38,119 nucleotides of DNA from NCBI GenBank assembly GCA_937906775.1, contig CALCUD010000145.1, positions 1 to 38,119 of the forward strand, read 5' to 3'. The stretch is from an uncultured Clostridia bacterium. GTDB taxonomy: Bacteria; Bacillota; Clostridia; Christensenellales; Aristaeellaceae. The notes under the pieces are model-generated. The model did no database searches. It saw only the letters and a program-made list of their open reading frames with translations, and was not told the origin of the DNA. Positions 15,334-23,940 of this stretch are shown piece after piece. A program made the translations under genes and the position numbers. Position 1 is the stretch's first letter. Each line of letters starts with the position of its first letter.

Positions 15334-17343
15334 TTACATTTCACGAAGGTAGCGGATGACGGGACTGTCCGTCATGGCGCAGCGGGCGGGATTCCGGACC
15401 GCCTCCAGCAGGAAAGGTTCCTGATTCCAGCGGACGAGACCCGTATCGCTGAAGGCGGTCAAAGCGATCAGGACCCTGTCGCGGCTGAATCCAGATGCGG
15501 CGCAGAGTTCTTCCGCCGATTCAAATTTCCCGTCCCGGATGAGCCGATACAGCGAGCGGAGCTCGTTATCGTCCGATGCGGCGTCACGAAGTCTGTCCGC
15601 TTCCCCCGGGGAGACGGGAATATACCGGGTATCTTTCTCCATACAGGTACGGATTTCCTGCAAAAGGGCGAGGAAAGACCTGTCTGCTTCCTGTGAAGGG
15701 CGCAGGCATTTCATTCGCAGCTGAACGGTGACCTGGCCGTTGTATGCGTTCATTTCCGGACAGTACAGCGCGTCTATCCGGCGCAGGCCGCAATCGGCCA
15801 GATCTCCCATGAAAAACGCGATCCCGGCGCGGATCTCACGGTCCTTCATCAGCGTCAGTTTCAGATGAACCTGTTCAATCCTTCCGACCCGGCGGGCTTC
15901 CTGCAGCGAGGCGTCGGTGAGCAGAAAGACCGGAGGCGGATTCCCGCAGCCGGTGGGCTCCAGCTGATCCAGCCAGGATACGGTTTCCGGTGTGATCTGA
16001 CTCAGCGGGAGTTCCAGATCATATTCCTCCACCGGGATAAAGCAGGAATCTCCGTACGCTTCCCGGACCAGCGCGTCCAGCCGCCGGCGAAGTTCCGGAA
16101 TGTTTTCTGCGGAAACGGTCAGGCCGGCAGCCTGTTCATGTCCGCCGAAACGGATCAGCAGATCCGAACACCGGGAAAGAAGCCGGAAGATATGGACGCC
16201 GGGAATGGAACGGCAGCTGCCCACCGCCGTATCGCCTTCCCGGGAAAGCACGATCACAGGAAGATAATACCGGGAACAGAGCTTTCCGGCGGCGAGACCG
16301 ATCAATCCCTTGTTCCAGCTTTCGCCTTCCACGACCAGAATCCGGTCATGCTTCGGATCAGCGTTTTCCCGGACAAATTGGATTGCCTGCTCCGTGATCT
16401 CCCGCTCCAACGCCTGACGGGAACGGTTGTTCTCTTCCAGCCATGCCGCGATGGAATCCGCTTCCGCGGAATCCTGTGTGATCAGGAGCCTGACGGCCTG
16501 TCCCGCATCCGCCAGCCGGCCCGCGGCGTTGATCCGGGGTCCGAGCCGGAACCCGAAATCGTCGGATTTCAGCGGGAAACGGACGCCGGCTGTATTCATC
16601 AGGGCGCGGAGACCGGGACGGACGGTGTGTTCCATGCGCGAAAGGCCCTCCCGGACAATGATCCGGTTTTCATCCGTCAGCGGGACGATATCCGCTACGG
16701 TAGCCAGCGCCGCCAGCTCCAGCCGCTTTTCGACCCCCGCCATACCTTGCAGCGCCTGACAGATCTTCAGTGCGACGCCTGCTCCGCAGAGACGCGGGAA
16801 AGGATAACCGCCCAGCATCGGATTCAGCACGGCATCGGCGGGACATGGCGTTTCCGGGATTTCGTGATGATCCGAAACGATCACGGTCATGCCGAGCTTC
16901 CGGGCGAGAAGGATCTCCTGTTCGTTGGAAATGCCGCAGTCTACCGTGATTAACAGCTGATACTGTTCGGCGATCTCCCGGATCCCGTCGGGATTCAGAC
17001 CGTATCCCTCGGTGTGACGGGCCGGAATCCGGTAATCCGCGTTCGCACCTTCCTCCCGGAGCGTTTCCGTCAGGATTGCGGAGGCGCAAACGCCGTCGGC
17101 GTCATAGTCGCCCCAGATAAGGATCTTTTCATTTCGGCTGATCGCGGCGCGGATCAGACCGACCGCTTTTTCCATATCCGGAAACAGATAAGGGTCGTAC
17201 AGACCGGATAGGGACGGTGAAAGAAAACGGCACGCCTGTTCCTCAGTGTCAATTCCCCGGCTCCGCAGCAGGGCGGAGAACCAGTCCGGGAGGCCGTCGA
17301 ACGCCGTGAAATCCGGCTTGCAGCGCTGTCTGAATTCAGGCAT
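15334..17343 (-). CDS. recJ: Single-stranded-DNA-specific exonuclease RecJ
   Basis: A 669-residue DHH-family 5'-3' exonuclease acting in recombination and mismatch/base-excision repair. The metal-binding motifs are GDYDADG at 78-84, TVDCGIS around 133-139 and SDHHE at 157-161. The DHHA1-type segment appears as RFGGHEQAAGL. A C-terminal extension of about 190 residues beyond the OB fold is present. First gene of the recJ-rel-dtd-MBL-hemZ block and separated from secF by a terminator. No strong promoter is seen in the 88-base gap, although weak ones may overlap the terminator. Confidence 0.95.
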   Translation of the reverse strand: MPEFRQRCKPDFTAFDGLPDWFSALLRSRGIDTEEQACRFLSPSLSGLYDPYLFPDMEKAVGLIRAAISRNEKILIWGDYDADGVCASAILTETLREEGANADYRIPARHTEGYGLNPDGIREIAEQYQLLITVDCGISNEQEILLARKLGMTVIVSDHHEIPETPCPADAVLNPMLGGYPFPRLCGAGVALKICQALQGMAGVEKRLELAALATVADIVPLTDENRIIVREGLSRMEHTVRPGLRALMNTAGVRFPLKSDDFGFRLGPRINAAGRLADAGQAVRLLITQDSAEADSIAAWLEENNRSRQALEREITEQAIQFVRENADPKHDRILVVEGESWNKGLIGLAAGKLCSRYYLPVIVLSREGDTAVGSCRSIPGVHIFRLLSRCSDLLIRFGGHEQAAGLTVSAENIPELRRRLDALVREAYGDSCFIPVEEYDLELPLSQITPETVSWLDQLEPTGCGNPPPVFLLTDASLQEARRVGRIEQVHLKLTLMKDREIRAGIAFFMGDLADCGLRRIDALYCPEMNAYNGQVTVQLRMKCLRPSQEADRSFLALLQEIRTCMEKDTRYIPVSPGEADRLRDAASDDNELRSLYRLIRDGKFESAEELCAASGFSRDRVLIALTAFSDTGLVRWNQEPFLLEAVRNPARCAMTDSPVIRYLREM

Positions 17344-17385
17344 GTTTTTCTCCTCTCTTCTGTGTATGGAATGTGTTCGCGAAAC

Positions 17386-17417
17386 AAAAACAGGGGGCTG
17401 AACGAACCAGCCCCCTG
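17386..17417 (-). terminator. Terminator after secDF
   Basis: On the minus strand CAGGGGGCTG and CAGCCCCCTG enclose a 7-base loop and are followed by TTTTTG. It closes the secD-secF transcript before recJ. Confidence 0.92.
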
Positions 17418-17431
17418 ACAGAAATTCCGGG

Positions 17432-18319
17432 TTACTTCTTTTTCACGGAGCGACGCTTTTCTTCCAGCGCGGCCCAGATGTAACCGTTGATCATGTTGGC
17501 GCTGTAGACGCCGCTGATGATACCGATGATGATCGGGAGCGCGAATTCGCGGATGCTGGCAACACCCAGAATGCAAAGGGCCACAATGGTGATCAGAGTG
17601 GTTGCGGTGGTGCAGATGGTACGGCCCAGACTCTCGCGGATGGAGATGTTGGTGACTTCTTCGCGGGGAGTGCTGGGCATCTTCTTGGCGTTTTCGCGGA
17701 TGCGGTCAAAAATCACGATGGTGTTATTGATGGAATAACCCACGATGGTCAGCGCCGCAGCGATGAAGGAGCTGTTCATCTGGATCACGTTGCGCAGGAT
17801 GACCATGAAGCTGAGCATGATCAGCACGTCGTGGATCAGTCCGAACACGGCGGCTACGCCGCTGTTGAAGTCGAAGCGGATCGCGATGTAAATCAGCATC
17901 AGAGCAGCGGCCAGCAGCACGGAGATGATCGCGTTCTTGACCAAAGTGGCGCCGGCTACAGGACCGACATAGTTGACGTCGCCGATGTTTTCGGCTTCAG
18001 GGTATTTGGCCTTCAGACCTTCTTCAAACTTGGCCTGCAGATCCTGAATGTCATCCTCGGCGACATCCTTGATCCGGATCACGGCTTCGGAATCATCCGC
18101 GCCCTGATAGGTAACGGTGGAAACAACGCCGAGGTCGTTGAGCACAGATTCGACAACGCCTTTTTCCGGTGCGGTTTTCAGATTGTACTGCATGGACAGA
18201 CCGCCGGAGAAATCAATGCCCAGATTGATTCCCTGGCCACAGATGGACAGGATCACGGCGACCAGGATAATGGCGCACGAAATGATCAGACAGATTTTGG
18301 AATGGTTCTTGACAGCCAT
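17432..18319 (-). CDS. secF: Protein-export membrane protein SecF
   Basis: A 295-residue RND-family membrane protein that with SecD uses the proton gradient to help pull proteins through SecYEG. Helix 1 is followed by GIDFSGG, an extracytoplasmic domain of about 80 residues, then five membrane helices with VGYSINNTIVIFDRIREN, the conserved D4-type SecF motif. Its ATG overlaps the secD stop (TAATG), so the two are translationally coupled. Confidence 0.97.
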   Translation of the reverse strand: MAVKNHSKICLIISCAIILVAVILSICGQGINLGIDFSGGLSMQYNLKTAPEKGVVESVLNDLGVVSTVTYQGADDSEAVIRIKDVAEDDIQDLQAKFEEGLKAKYPEAENIGDVNYVGPVAGATLVKNAIISVLLAAALMLIYIAIRFDFNSGVAAVFGLIHDVLIMLSFMVILRNVIQMNSSFIAAALTIVGYSINNTIVIFDRIRENAKKMPSTPREEVTNISIRESLGRTICTTATTLITIVALCILGVASIREFALPIIIGIISGVYSANMINGYIWAALEEKRRSVKKK

Positions 18320-19626
18320 TACTGTTCACCCTCCTTTTCAGTTTTGACTTTGGTGAACAGGTTCACCTTGGTGCAGCCGGCGTTCACAAGCCGGTTCATC
18401 AGGAAACGGGTGACCATGATCGCGGAGAACATGGATACGATGACGCCCAGCAGCAGGGTCTTGGCGAAGCCCTGGATGGAGCCGGTGCCGAAGATCATCA
18501 GCACGATGGCGGCGATCAGCGTGGTAATGTTCGCGTCGAGAATGGCGCTCATGGCGTTTTTGAAACCGGTCCGGACGGCGGCGCGGACGCTGCGGCCGGC
18601 GCGGATTTCTTCGTTAAAGCGTTCAAAGATGATGACGTTGGCGTCGACTGCCATACCGATGCCCAGAACCACGCCGGCCAGACCGGGCAGCGTCATCTGG
18701 ATGCGGAAGAGGGCGATCAGGCCGAAGAGAATGATGATGTAGATGCACAGCGCCCAGCTGGCGGTCACGCCATTCAGACGGTAGCGCAGGATCATCAGAA
18801 GCATGATCAGCAGAATACCGATGATGGCGGCTTTGACGGAGGTGGACAGAGCGTCCTTGCCCAGCGTGGCGGAAACCTTGTCCACTTTCTGCTGTGTCAG
18901 GGACAGGGGCAGCGCGCCGGACTGAATCTTCGCGGCGATGGTGCTCGCGCCTTCGGCGTCCCACTGACCGGTGATGACGCCCTGACCGTTGGTGATGGCG
19001 ACCTGAACCACGGGAGCGACCAGCACTTCGTCATCGAGCAGGATGGAGATCACCTTGCCGACGTTGGCGGAGGTGGTGTCGGCGAAAAGCTTGGTACCTT
19101 CGTCGTTCAGAGTGAAAGCGATGTGATGGCCGTTTTCACTGTCGTACTGATATACGGCGGTTTTGACCATGTCGCCTGTCATGAAGGGTTCCTCTTCGCC
19201 GTCGAGAACGAACTCCATCTTTGCGGCGGCGCCGATCAGATCGAGCACGGTGTCGTCCTGCACATCGGGGATCTCAACGCGGATCCCGTTGGCTCCGAGC
19301 TGCTGGACGGTGCATTCGTTGTAGCCTTTGTCGGACAGACGCTGGGTGATGATACCCATTGTACCGTTCATCAGACTGCCGAAGTCCGCTTCGGAACCTT
19401 CCGGAGCTTCTGCGGAGTATTCAACATACATACCGCCGCGCAGGTCCAGCCCCAGAGAAAGGGAAGAGGGCCAGTTGTCGGCGTTGGTGGTGGGAAGCCA
19501 GGGCTGCGCGTTGAAGGGTTTCCCGGTGACGCCGAGAACGCCTGCCAGCACGGTCAGGACGAGGACGACGCACAAGGCGATGATCGCCCCTGTACGCTTG
19601 CCGCTGCGCTTATTCGCGGATTTCAT
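18319..19626 (-). CDS. secD: Protein-export membrane protein SecD
   Basis: A 435-residue partner of SecF. One N-terminal helix is followed by LGLDLRGGMYVEY, a periplasm-facing P1-like region, and five C-terminal helices with GIGMAVDANVIIFERFNEE. The length is short compared with Gram-negative SecD and normal for Clostridia. AGGAGG lies upstream of the ATG, with a strong promoter 40 bases further on. Confidence 0.97.
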   Translation of the reverse strand: MKSANKRSGKRTGAIIALCVVLVLTVLAGVLGVTGKPFNAQPWLPTTNADNWPSSLSLGLDLRGGMYVEYSAEAPEGSEADFGSLMNGTMGIITQRLSDKGYNECTVQQLGANGIRVEIPDVQDDTVLDLIGAAAKMEFVLDGEEEPFMTGDMVKTAVYQYDSENGHHIAFTLNDEGTKLFADTTSANVGKVISILLDDEVLVAPVVQVAITNGQGVITGQWDAEGASTIAAKIQSGALPLSLTQQKVDKVSATLGKDALSTSVKAAIIGILLIMLLMILRYRLNGVTASWALCIYIIILFGLIALFRIQMTLPGLAGVVLGIGMAVDANVIIFERFNEEIRAGRSVRAAVRTGFKNAMSAILDANITTLIAAIVLMIFGTGSIQGFAKTLLLGVIVSMFSAIMVTRFLMNRLVNAGCTKVNLFTKVKTEKEGEQ

Positions 19627-19662
19627 AACGATCGTTTCCTCCTTTGAAACACAGATAGACGA

Positions 19663-19691
19663 ATTATAGTCCTTCCTTTCTTTTACGTCAA
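19663..19691 (-). promoter_or_regulatory. Promoter for secDF
   Basis: On the minus strand TTGACG (19686-19691), 17 bases and TATAAT (19663-19668) form a near-consensus promoter ending about 37 bases upstream of the secD start. Confidence 0.88.
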
Positions 19692-19718
19692 GATTTCCCC
19701 GGTGAAATCCCGGGACGG

Positions 19719-19754
19719 AAAAATAAAAAACGCCCGCCGGTCTGCCGGCGGACG
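19719..19754 (-). terminator. Terminator after the GNAT gene
   Basis: CGTCCGCCGG and CCGGCGGGCG enclose a 4-base loop on the minus strand and are followed by TTTTTTATTTTT. Confidence 0.92.
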
Positions 19755-19766
19755 GATGAAAACGGG

Positions 19767-20570
19767 TCAGGACAGATACATTCCGGGAAAGAGCATGTTG
19801 ATGCCCAGCGGGACCGCGCCGAAATCGTTCATCAGGTGAACCTGCGGAATGCTCCGGGACATGATCCTGGTCGTGAACCGGACCACTCCTTCAGCGGTCA
19901 TGATGGCCATCATCCGGTGGAGCAGCGCACGGGCCATGCCCTGCTGACGGTTCGCCGCGTCGATATAGATGGCGACAAGCTCGCAGTCCGGTCCCTGACC
20001 GGCCATGATCACCTCGCCGATCAGCAGCGCGTTGCGGTACAGGCCGAGAGTCATGAAATGCGGAGTATGGCGGATGATATCCAGATAATTCCGGTCGATA
20101 AAGCTGATCTCATTTTTCTGAAGACGCTCGAGCAGAGCCTGCTGCTCCTCCCAGGTGTTCAGCGGCGTGGGCACGACGGTGCAGCTCATGGGAATCCGTC
20201 CGTCGCCGAAGGGTGCTGACAGCTGAAGGATCTGATCCGCCTCGTCGCAGTCAAAACCGTTGTGCAGGTAGAAATCTTTCATGGCTGCGTCGGACGGGTT
20301 CAACGAGGTGTACAGACGGGCCCGGAGCTGCGGGTTTATGTTCTGCAGGATCCGCGCGCGGGCGATCAGCGCGCCGAAAAGGAGATAGCGGGCGGAGACG
20401 TCGCCTTCAATGGAGAAATAGAGATTGACAGGGCAATCGGGATAGATCCCGCTCTGAAGCTGATAGAGAATATATCCGTAACCCATCTGGGTTCCGAGAT
20501 CGTCGATGGCATAGAATACATCTTCCGGCGGGAGGCCGTTGACCGGCTGCTGAGGATGAACGATGGTCAT
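19767..20570 (-). CDS. GNAT-family N-acetyltransferase (tandem-domain)
   Basis: A 267-residue protein. The C-terminal half has the acetyl-CoA binding pattern DAANRQQGMARALLHRMM, and the N-terminal half also has a GNAT look (SLNPSDAAMKDFYLHNGFD), suggesting two tandem domains. Substrate unknown. An in-frame GTG at 20627 would add 19 residues. It sits at the likely transcription start of the promoter at 20631-20659, however, so the ATG at 20570, preceded by AAAGGA, is chosen. It stands alone with its own promoter and terminator. Confidence 0.82.
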   Translation of the reverse strand: MTIVHPQQPVNGLPPEDVFYAIDDLGTQMGYGYILYQLQSGIYPDCPVNLYFSIEGDVSARYLLFGALIARARILQNINPQLRARLYTSLNPSDAAMKDFYLHNGFDCDEADQILQLSAPFGDGRIPMSCTVVPTPLNTWEEQQALLERLQKNEISFIDRNYLDIIRHTPHFMTLGLYRNALLIGEVIMAGQGPDCELVAIYIDAANRQQGMARALLHRMMAIMTAEGVVRFTTRIMSRSIPQVHLMNDFGAVPLGINMLFPGMYLS

Positions 20571-20630
20571 ACGCACGTATCCTTTCCACTGCTGATATGA
20601 TACATACCGGAATACCGAAAAATCCACTAC

Positions 20631-20659
20631 AGTATACCTGTTCTCACCGGGAATGTCAA
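20631..20659 (-). promoter_or_regulatory. Promoter for the GNAT gene
   Basis: TTGACA (20654-20659) and TATACT (20631-20636) on the minus strand are spaced by 17 bases, very close to consensus. The -35 lies 5 bases from the oppositely facing cyclophilin -35. Confidence 0.85.
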
Positions 20660-20664
20660 AACGC

Positions 20665-20693
20665 TTGCCAACCGGCCCGAATACTGGTAAAAT
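20665..20693 (+). promoter_or_regulatory. Promoter for the cyclophilin gene
   Basis: TTGCCA (20665-20670), 17 bases and TAAAAT (20688-20693). The start region carries an inverted repeat GTTCTG-ttga-CAGAAC (20695-20710) that could be an operator or a 5' hairpin. Confidence 0.8.
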
Positions 20694-20743
20694 TGTTCTG
20701 TTGACAGAACATTGCGCCCTGTGCGGGCGAGGAGGGAATCACT

Positions 20744-21262
20744 TTGGCGCAGAATCCTGAATTTACGATCACGATGGCGGACGGCCGGACAATGACAGGG
20801 GAACTCTATCCCGAAACGGCGCCTCAGTCGGTGGGTAACTTTATCGCGCTGGCGAACAGCGGCTTTTACGACGGACTGATCTTTCACCGGGTCATTCCGG
20901 GCTTCATGATCCAGGGCGGCGATCCCAAGGGGATCGGAATCGGCGGTCCCGGATATTCCATTCGGGGCGAGTTTGCCGCGAACGGGGTCGACAATCCCGT
21001 GAAGCACACTTACGGCGTACTGAGCATGGCCCGGAGCATGATGCCGGATTCTGCCGGAAGCCAGTTCTTTATCATGACGAGCGACTCCCCCCATCTCGAC
21101 GGGCAGTACGCGGCTTTCGGCAAAGTGCTGAACGGAATGAACGTGGCCGAGGAGATCGTGAATACCCGGCGCGACATGCGCGACAAGCCTCTGACGGATC
21201 AGGTCATGGCTTCTGTACGGGTGGAGACCTTCGGTCAGGTATACCCCTTCGAGCAACTCTGA
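20744..21262 (+). CDS. Cyclophilin-type peptidyl-prolyl cis-trans isomerase
   Basis: A 172-residue cytoplasmic cyclophilin, a folding catalyst for X-Pro bonds. FHRVIPGFMIQGGD is the catalytic stretch with its Arg; the FFIMTSDSPHLDG and AFGKVLNG stretches complete the active site. There is no signal peptide. The start is TTG, preceded by GAGGAGGG at good spacing; no ATG is available at the family N-terminus. Confidence 0.95.
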   Translation: MAQNPEFTITMADGRTMTGELYPETAPQSVGNFIALANSGFYDGLIFHRVIPGFMIQGGDPKGIGIGGPGYSIRGEFAANGVDNPVKHTYGVLSMARSMMPDSAGSQFFIMTSDSPHLDGQYAAFGKVLNGMNVAEEIVNTRRDMRDKPLTDQVMASVRVETFGQVYPFEQL

Positions 21263-21276
21263 TCCATCGGTTGACG

Positions 21277-21317
21277 GCGCGGAACCGGGGGCAAGCCCTG
21301 TGCCGCGCTGTTTTTTT
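21277..21317 (+). terminator. Terminator after the cyclophilin gene
   Basis: GCGCGG and CCGCGC enclose an inner GGG/CCC pairing and are followed by TG and seven T. It lies just before zapA, so zapA expression may depend on readthrough or an unseen promoter. Confidence 0.75.
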
Positions 21318-21341
21318 ACGGACGGTCCGGGAGGAATGAAA

Positions 21342-21590
21342 ATGGCAAAACAGACATTGGAGGTCCGGGTGGCCGGAAAAAACTACACACTGGTTTCCTC
21401 TGACCCGCTGGAATATGTCCGCCGGGTCGCGGAATACGTTGACAGGCGGCTGAGCGAAACGGACGCGGTGACCAACCTGCCCTTTGTGAATGTAGCCACG
21501 CTGACATGCTTCAATCTGGCGGATGAGCTGATCAAGGCGAAGGACGAGCTGACCAAATTGAAACGCCGGCTCGAAGAATCTGGGAAATAA
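21342..21590 (+). CDS. zapA: Cell division protein ZapA
   Basis: An 82-residue FtsZ-ring-associated protein. The pattern is clear: an N-terminal beta region (LEVRVAGKNYTLVSSDPLEYV) then a long helix (AEYVDRRLSE and FNLADELIKAKDEL) for dimerisation. GGGAGG is 7 bases before this ATG; the ATG six bases earlier touches the ribosome site and is less likely. It is followed by U32 and mutS2, a common clostridial order. Confidence 0.92.
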   Translation: MAKQTLEVRVAGKNYTLVSSDPLEYVRRVAEYVDRRLSETDAVTNLPFVNVATLTCFNLADELIKAKDELTKLKRRLEESGK

Positions 21591-21603
21591 GGGGACGGAA
21601 CGC

Positions 21604-23910
21604 ATGGAGAATCTGGCGCCGGCAGGGAACCGGGAGGCACTGGAACGGGCTGACGCGGCGGGAGCCGACGCGGTCTATCTGGGTTACTCCTCTTTCAGCG
21701 CGAGAGCCGGGGCCGGAAACTTCGGCCGGGAAGAACTCGCTGACGCGATCCGTTTCGCGCACCTGCGGCATATGCGTGTCCATGTGACGGTCAATACCCT
21801 GGTCAAGGACGAAGAACTGGACGGCGTGTATGAGGTTCTTCGCCTGCTGTGGGAACTGAAGGCGGACGCCGTTCTGATCCAGGATATCGGCGTTCTCCGT
21901 ATGGCACGGGATGCTTTTCCGGGTCTCGCGGTTCATGCGAGTACTCAGATGGCGATCCACAATGCCGCCGGGGTGAAATGGTGTCGGGAACAGGGCATGA
22001 AACGCGTTGTTCTGGCCAGGGAATGCTCTCTGCGGGAGATTTCCCGCTGCGCGGCGCAACCGGTCGAGATCGAGGTTTTCGGCCATGGAGCGCAGTGCGT
22101 GGCGGTCAGCGGACTGTGCCTGTTCTCCTCCATGGTGGGGCAGCGGAGCGGAAACCGCGGACGCTGTGCGCAGCCATGCCGGCTGGAATACATATTTGAC
22201 GGGAAATCCGGCGCGTGGCTCAGCCCGCGGGACGTGTGTCTTCGCGATGAGCTGGACCGGCTGGCGGATGCCGGCGTCGCTTCTGTCAAACTGGAAGGAA
22301 GACTGAAACGTCCCGAGTATGTGGCCGCTGTCGCGTCCGAATACAGAAGAGGGCTGGATTCGCTTCGGTCCGGAACATTCCGGAAGATGACGGAGACTGA
22401 GAAGGACGCGCTGAAACAGAGCTTTAACCGGGGCGGATTCATGCGCGGATACGCCTTCGGGTGCGAGGACGCAGGGGTCATCCTGCCCGGCTGTGTTCAT
22501 CATCAGGGGCTGGAGATCGGTACGGTGGAGGCGGAAAGCGGGCGTCTGGCCCGGATCCGGCTGACACGCGATCTGCATGACGGGGACGGGCTGCTGATTC
22601 GTGCCGGCCGGGCGGAACACGAAGCGATCTATTCCGGAAAACCGGCAGCCGCGGGTGAAACCGCCGTACTCCGGCTGCGGGACGGCGACCGCGTCCGCAC
22701 GGGGGACCGGGTCTTCCGGCTGACTGACGCGGAACAGATGAAGGAAATGGCCGGTCTGCCGGGACGGAGCGTCAGGGTCGATCTGCGGCTCCGGGCGGCG
22801 GCGGGAGAAAAGCTGAGCCTGACTGCGACGGACGGGATCAGCATTGTAACGGTATACGGAGAGACGGTTCAGACGGCGAAAACCCGTGCCGCAACGGAGG
22901 AGGATCTGGTGCGGAGCCTGAAAAAGACAGGCGGGACGGTGTTTGTTCCCGGGGAGGTCCGTGCGGATACTGCGGACGCTTTTGTCCCTGTTTCGGCGCT
23001 GAACCTCCTGCGTCGGGAAACTTTGGAAAAACTGGCGGAAGCGCGGATACACGCCTTTGAGCCGGATCCCGGAGCGGCATGTCCGCTTCCTGCGATTTGT
23101 CTCCCGTCGGGAAAACTGCCGGATCTGGCGCTGGTCCGGACGCCGCAGCAGGCGCTCGCGGCCCGCGATCCGGGAACCCGGATCGCGATCTGTCCGGAGG
23201 ATTGGCGGGAGGAAGCGCTGCGCGGGATCCTGTCGGATATGGCTCCGGGCGAATGGCTGGCGTTGCCGGAGGTCTGCGAGCAGGATACGCTGGAGATGAT
23301 CTGCCGGCTGACCGGCGAATATCGCGGGAATCTTGGAGGCGTGATTCTGGGTTCTGTCGGTCAGCTGGGAATGACATGGCCTGTGCCTTTCGGCGCGGGA
23401 AGCGGTATCCCGGTCATGAACAGGCGGGCCGCCGCGGCGCTGCTGAGACTTGGATGCGCCTTTGTGACGGCGAGCCAGGAACTGACGGGACGGGAGCTGG
23501 AGACCCTGCTTGACGGAAATCCGCCGATTTATACGCAGGTCTGGGGCAGAACGCAGCTGATGCTCCTGCATCACTGTCCGGCAAGGACGGCGCTGGGGCT
23601 GGATCAGGGCCATGCGGCGTGCAGCCTGTGTGATACGGAAACGGCCGGAGCATTGAGAGGAAAATGCCTGGAGGACCGGCGGGGGTATTCCTTTCCACTC
23701 CTGCGGACCCGCTTGCCGGAGGGATGTCTTGTACGGCTGGAAAACACGCTTCCGACGGATCTGTGCGACCGGAAGGGATTCTCTTTCCGAAGCGCGGTTT
23801 TCACGACCGAGACTCCGGAGGAGGTCCGGAGCGTGATGACAGCTTTCCGGAACGGACAGAAAACAGGAATGCCGGCAACGGGCGGACACTGGAGCCGCCC
23901 GATCGAATGA
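21604..23910 (+). CDS. U32-family protein (RlhA-like, long form)
   Basis: A 768-residue member of the U32 group. Residues about 1-240 form the barrel-like domain, with QDIGVLRMARD and the family signature ending in GQRSGNRGRCAQPCR. These Cys residues (with those in SGLC and later ones) are proposed iron-sulfur ligands in the family. E. coli RlhA of this long form is needed for hydroxylation of 23S rRNA C2501, so an rRNA modification role is plausible by family. Proteolysis is not shown by any catalytic motif here. A linker region of DUF3656 type follows, with further U32-like sequence to the end. The gap to zapA is 13 bases. Confidence 0.88.
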   Translation: MENLAPAGNREALERADAAGADAVYLGYSSFSARAGAGNFGREELADAIRFAHLRHMRVHVTVNTLVKDEELDGVYEVLRLLWELKADAVLIQDIGVLRMARDAFPGLAVHASTQMAIHNAAGVKWCREQGMKRVVLARECSLREISRCAAQPVEIEVFGHGAQCVAVSGLCLFSSMVGQRSGNRGRCAQPCRLEYIFDGKSGAWLSPRDVCLRDELDRLADAGVASVKLEGRLKRPEYVAAVASEYRRGLDSLRSGTFRKMTETEKDALKQSFNRGGFMRGYAFGCEDAGVILPGCVHHQGLEIGTVEAESGRLARIRLTRDLHDGDGLLIRAGRAEHEAIYSGKPAAAGETAVLRLRDGDRVRTGDRVFRLTDAEQMKEMAGLPGRSVRVDLRLRAAAGEKLSLTATDGISIVTVYGETVQTAKTRAATEEDLVRSLKKTGGTVFVPGEVRADTADAFVPVSALNLLRRETLEKLAEARIHAFEPDPGAACPLPAICLPSGKLPDLALVRTPQQALAARDPGTRIAICPEDWREEALRGILSDMAPGEWLALPEVCEQDTLEMICRLTGEYRGNLGGVILGSVGQLGMTWPVPFGAGSGIPVMNRRAAAALLRLGCAFVTASQELTGRELETLLDGNPPIYTQVWGRTQLMLLHHCPARTALGLDQGHAACSLCDTETAGALRGKCLEDRRGYSFPLLRTRLPEGCLVRLENTLPTDLCDRKGFSFRSAVFTTETPEEVRSVMTAFRNGQKTGMPATGGHWSRPIE

Positions 23911-23940
23911 CATAACCGAAATGACCGGAGGAAGAAACGA

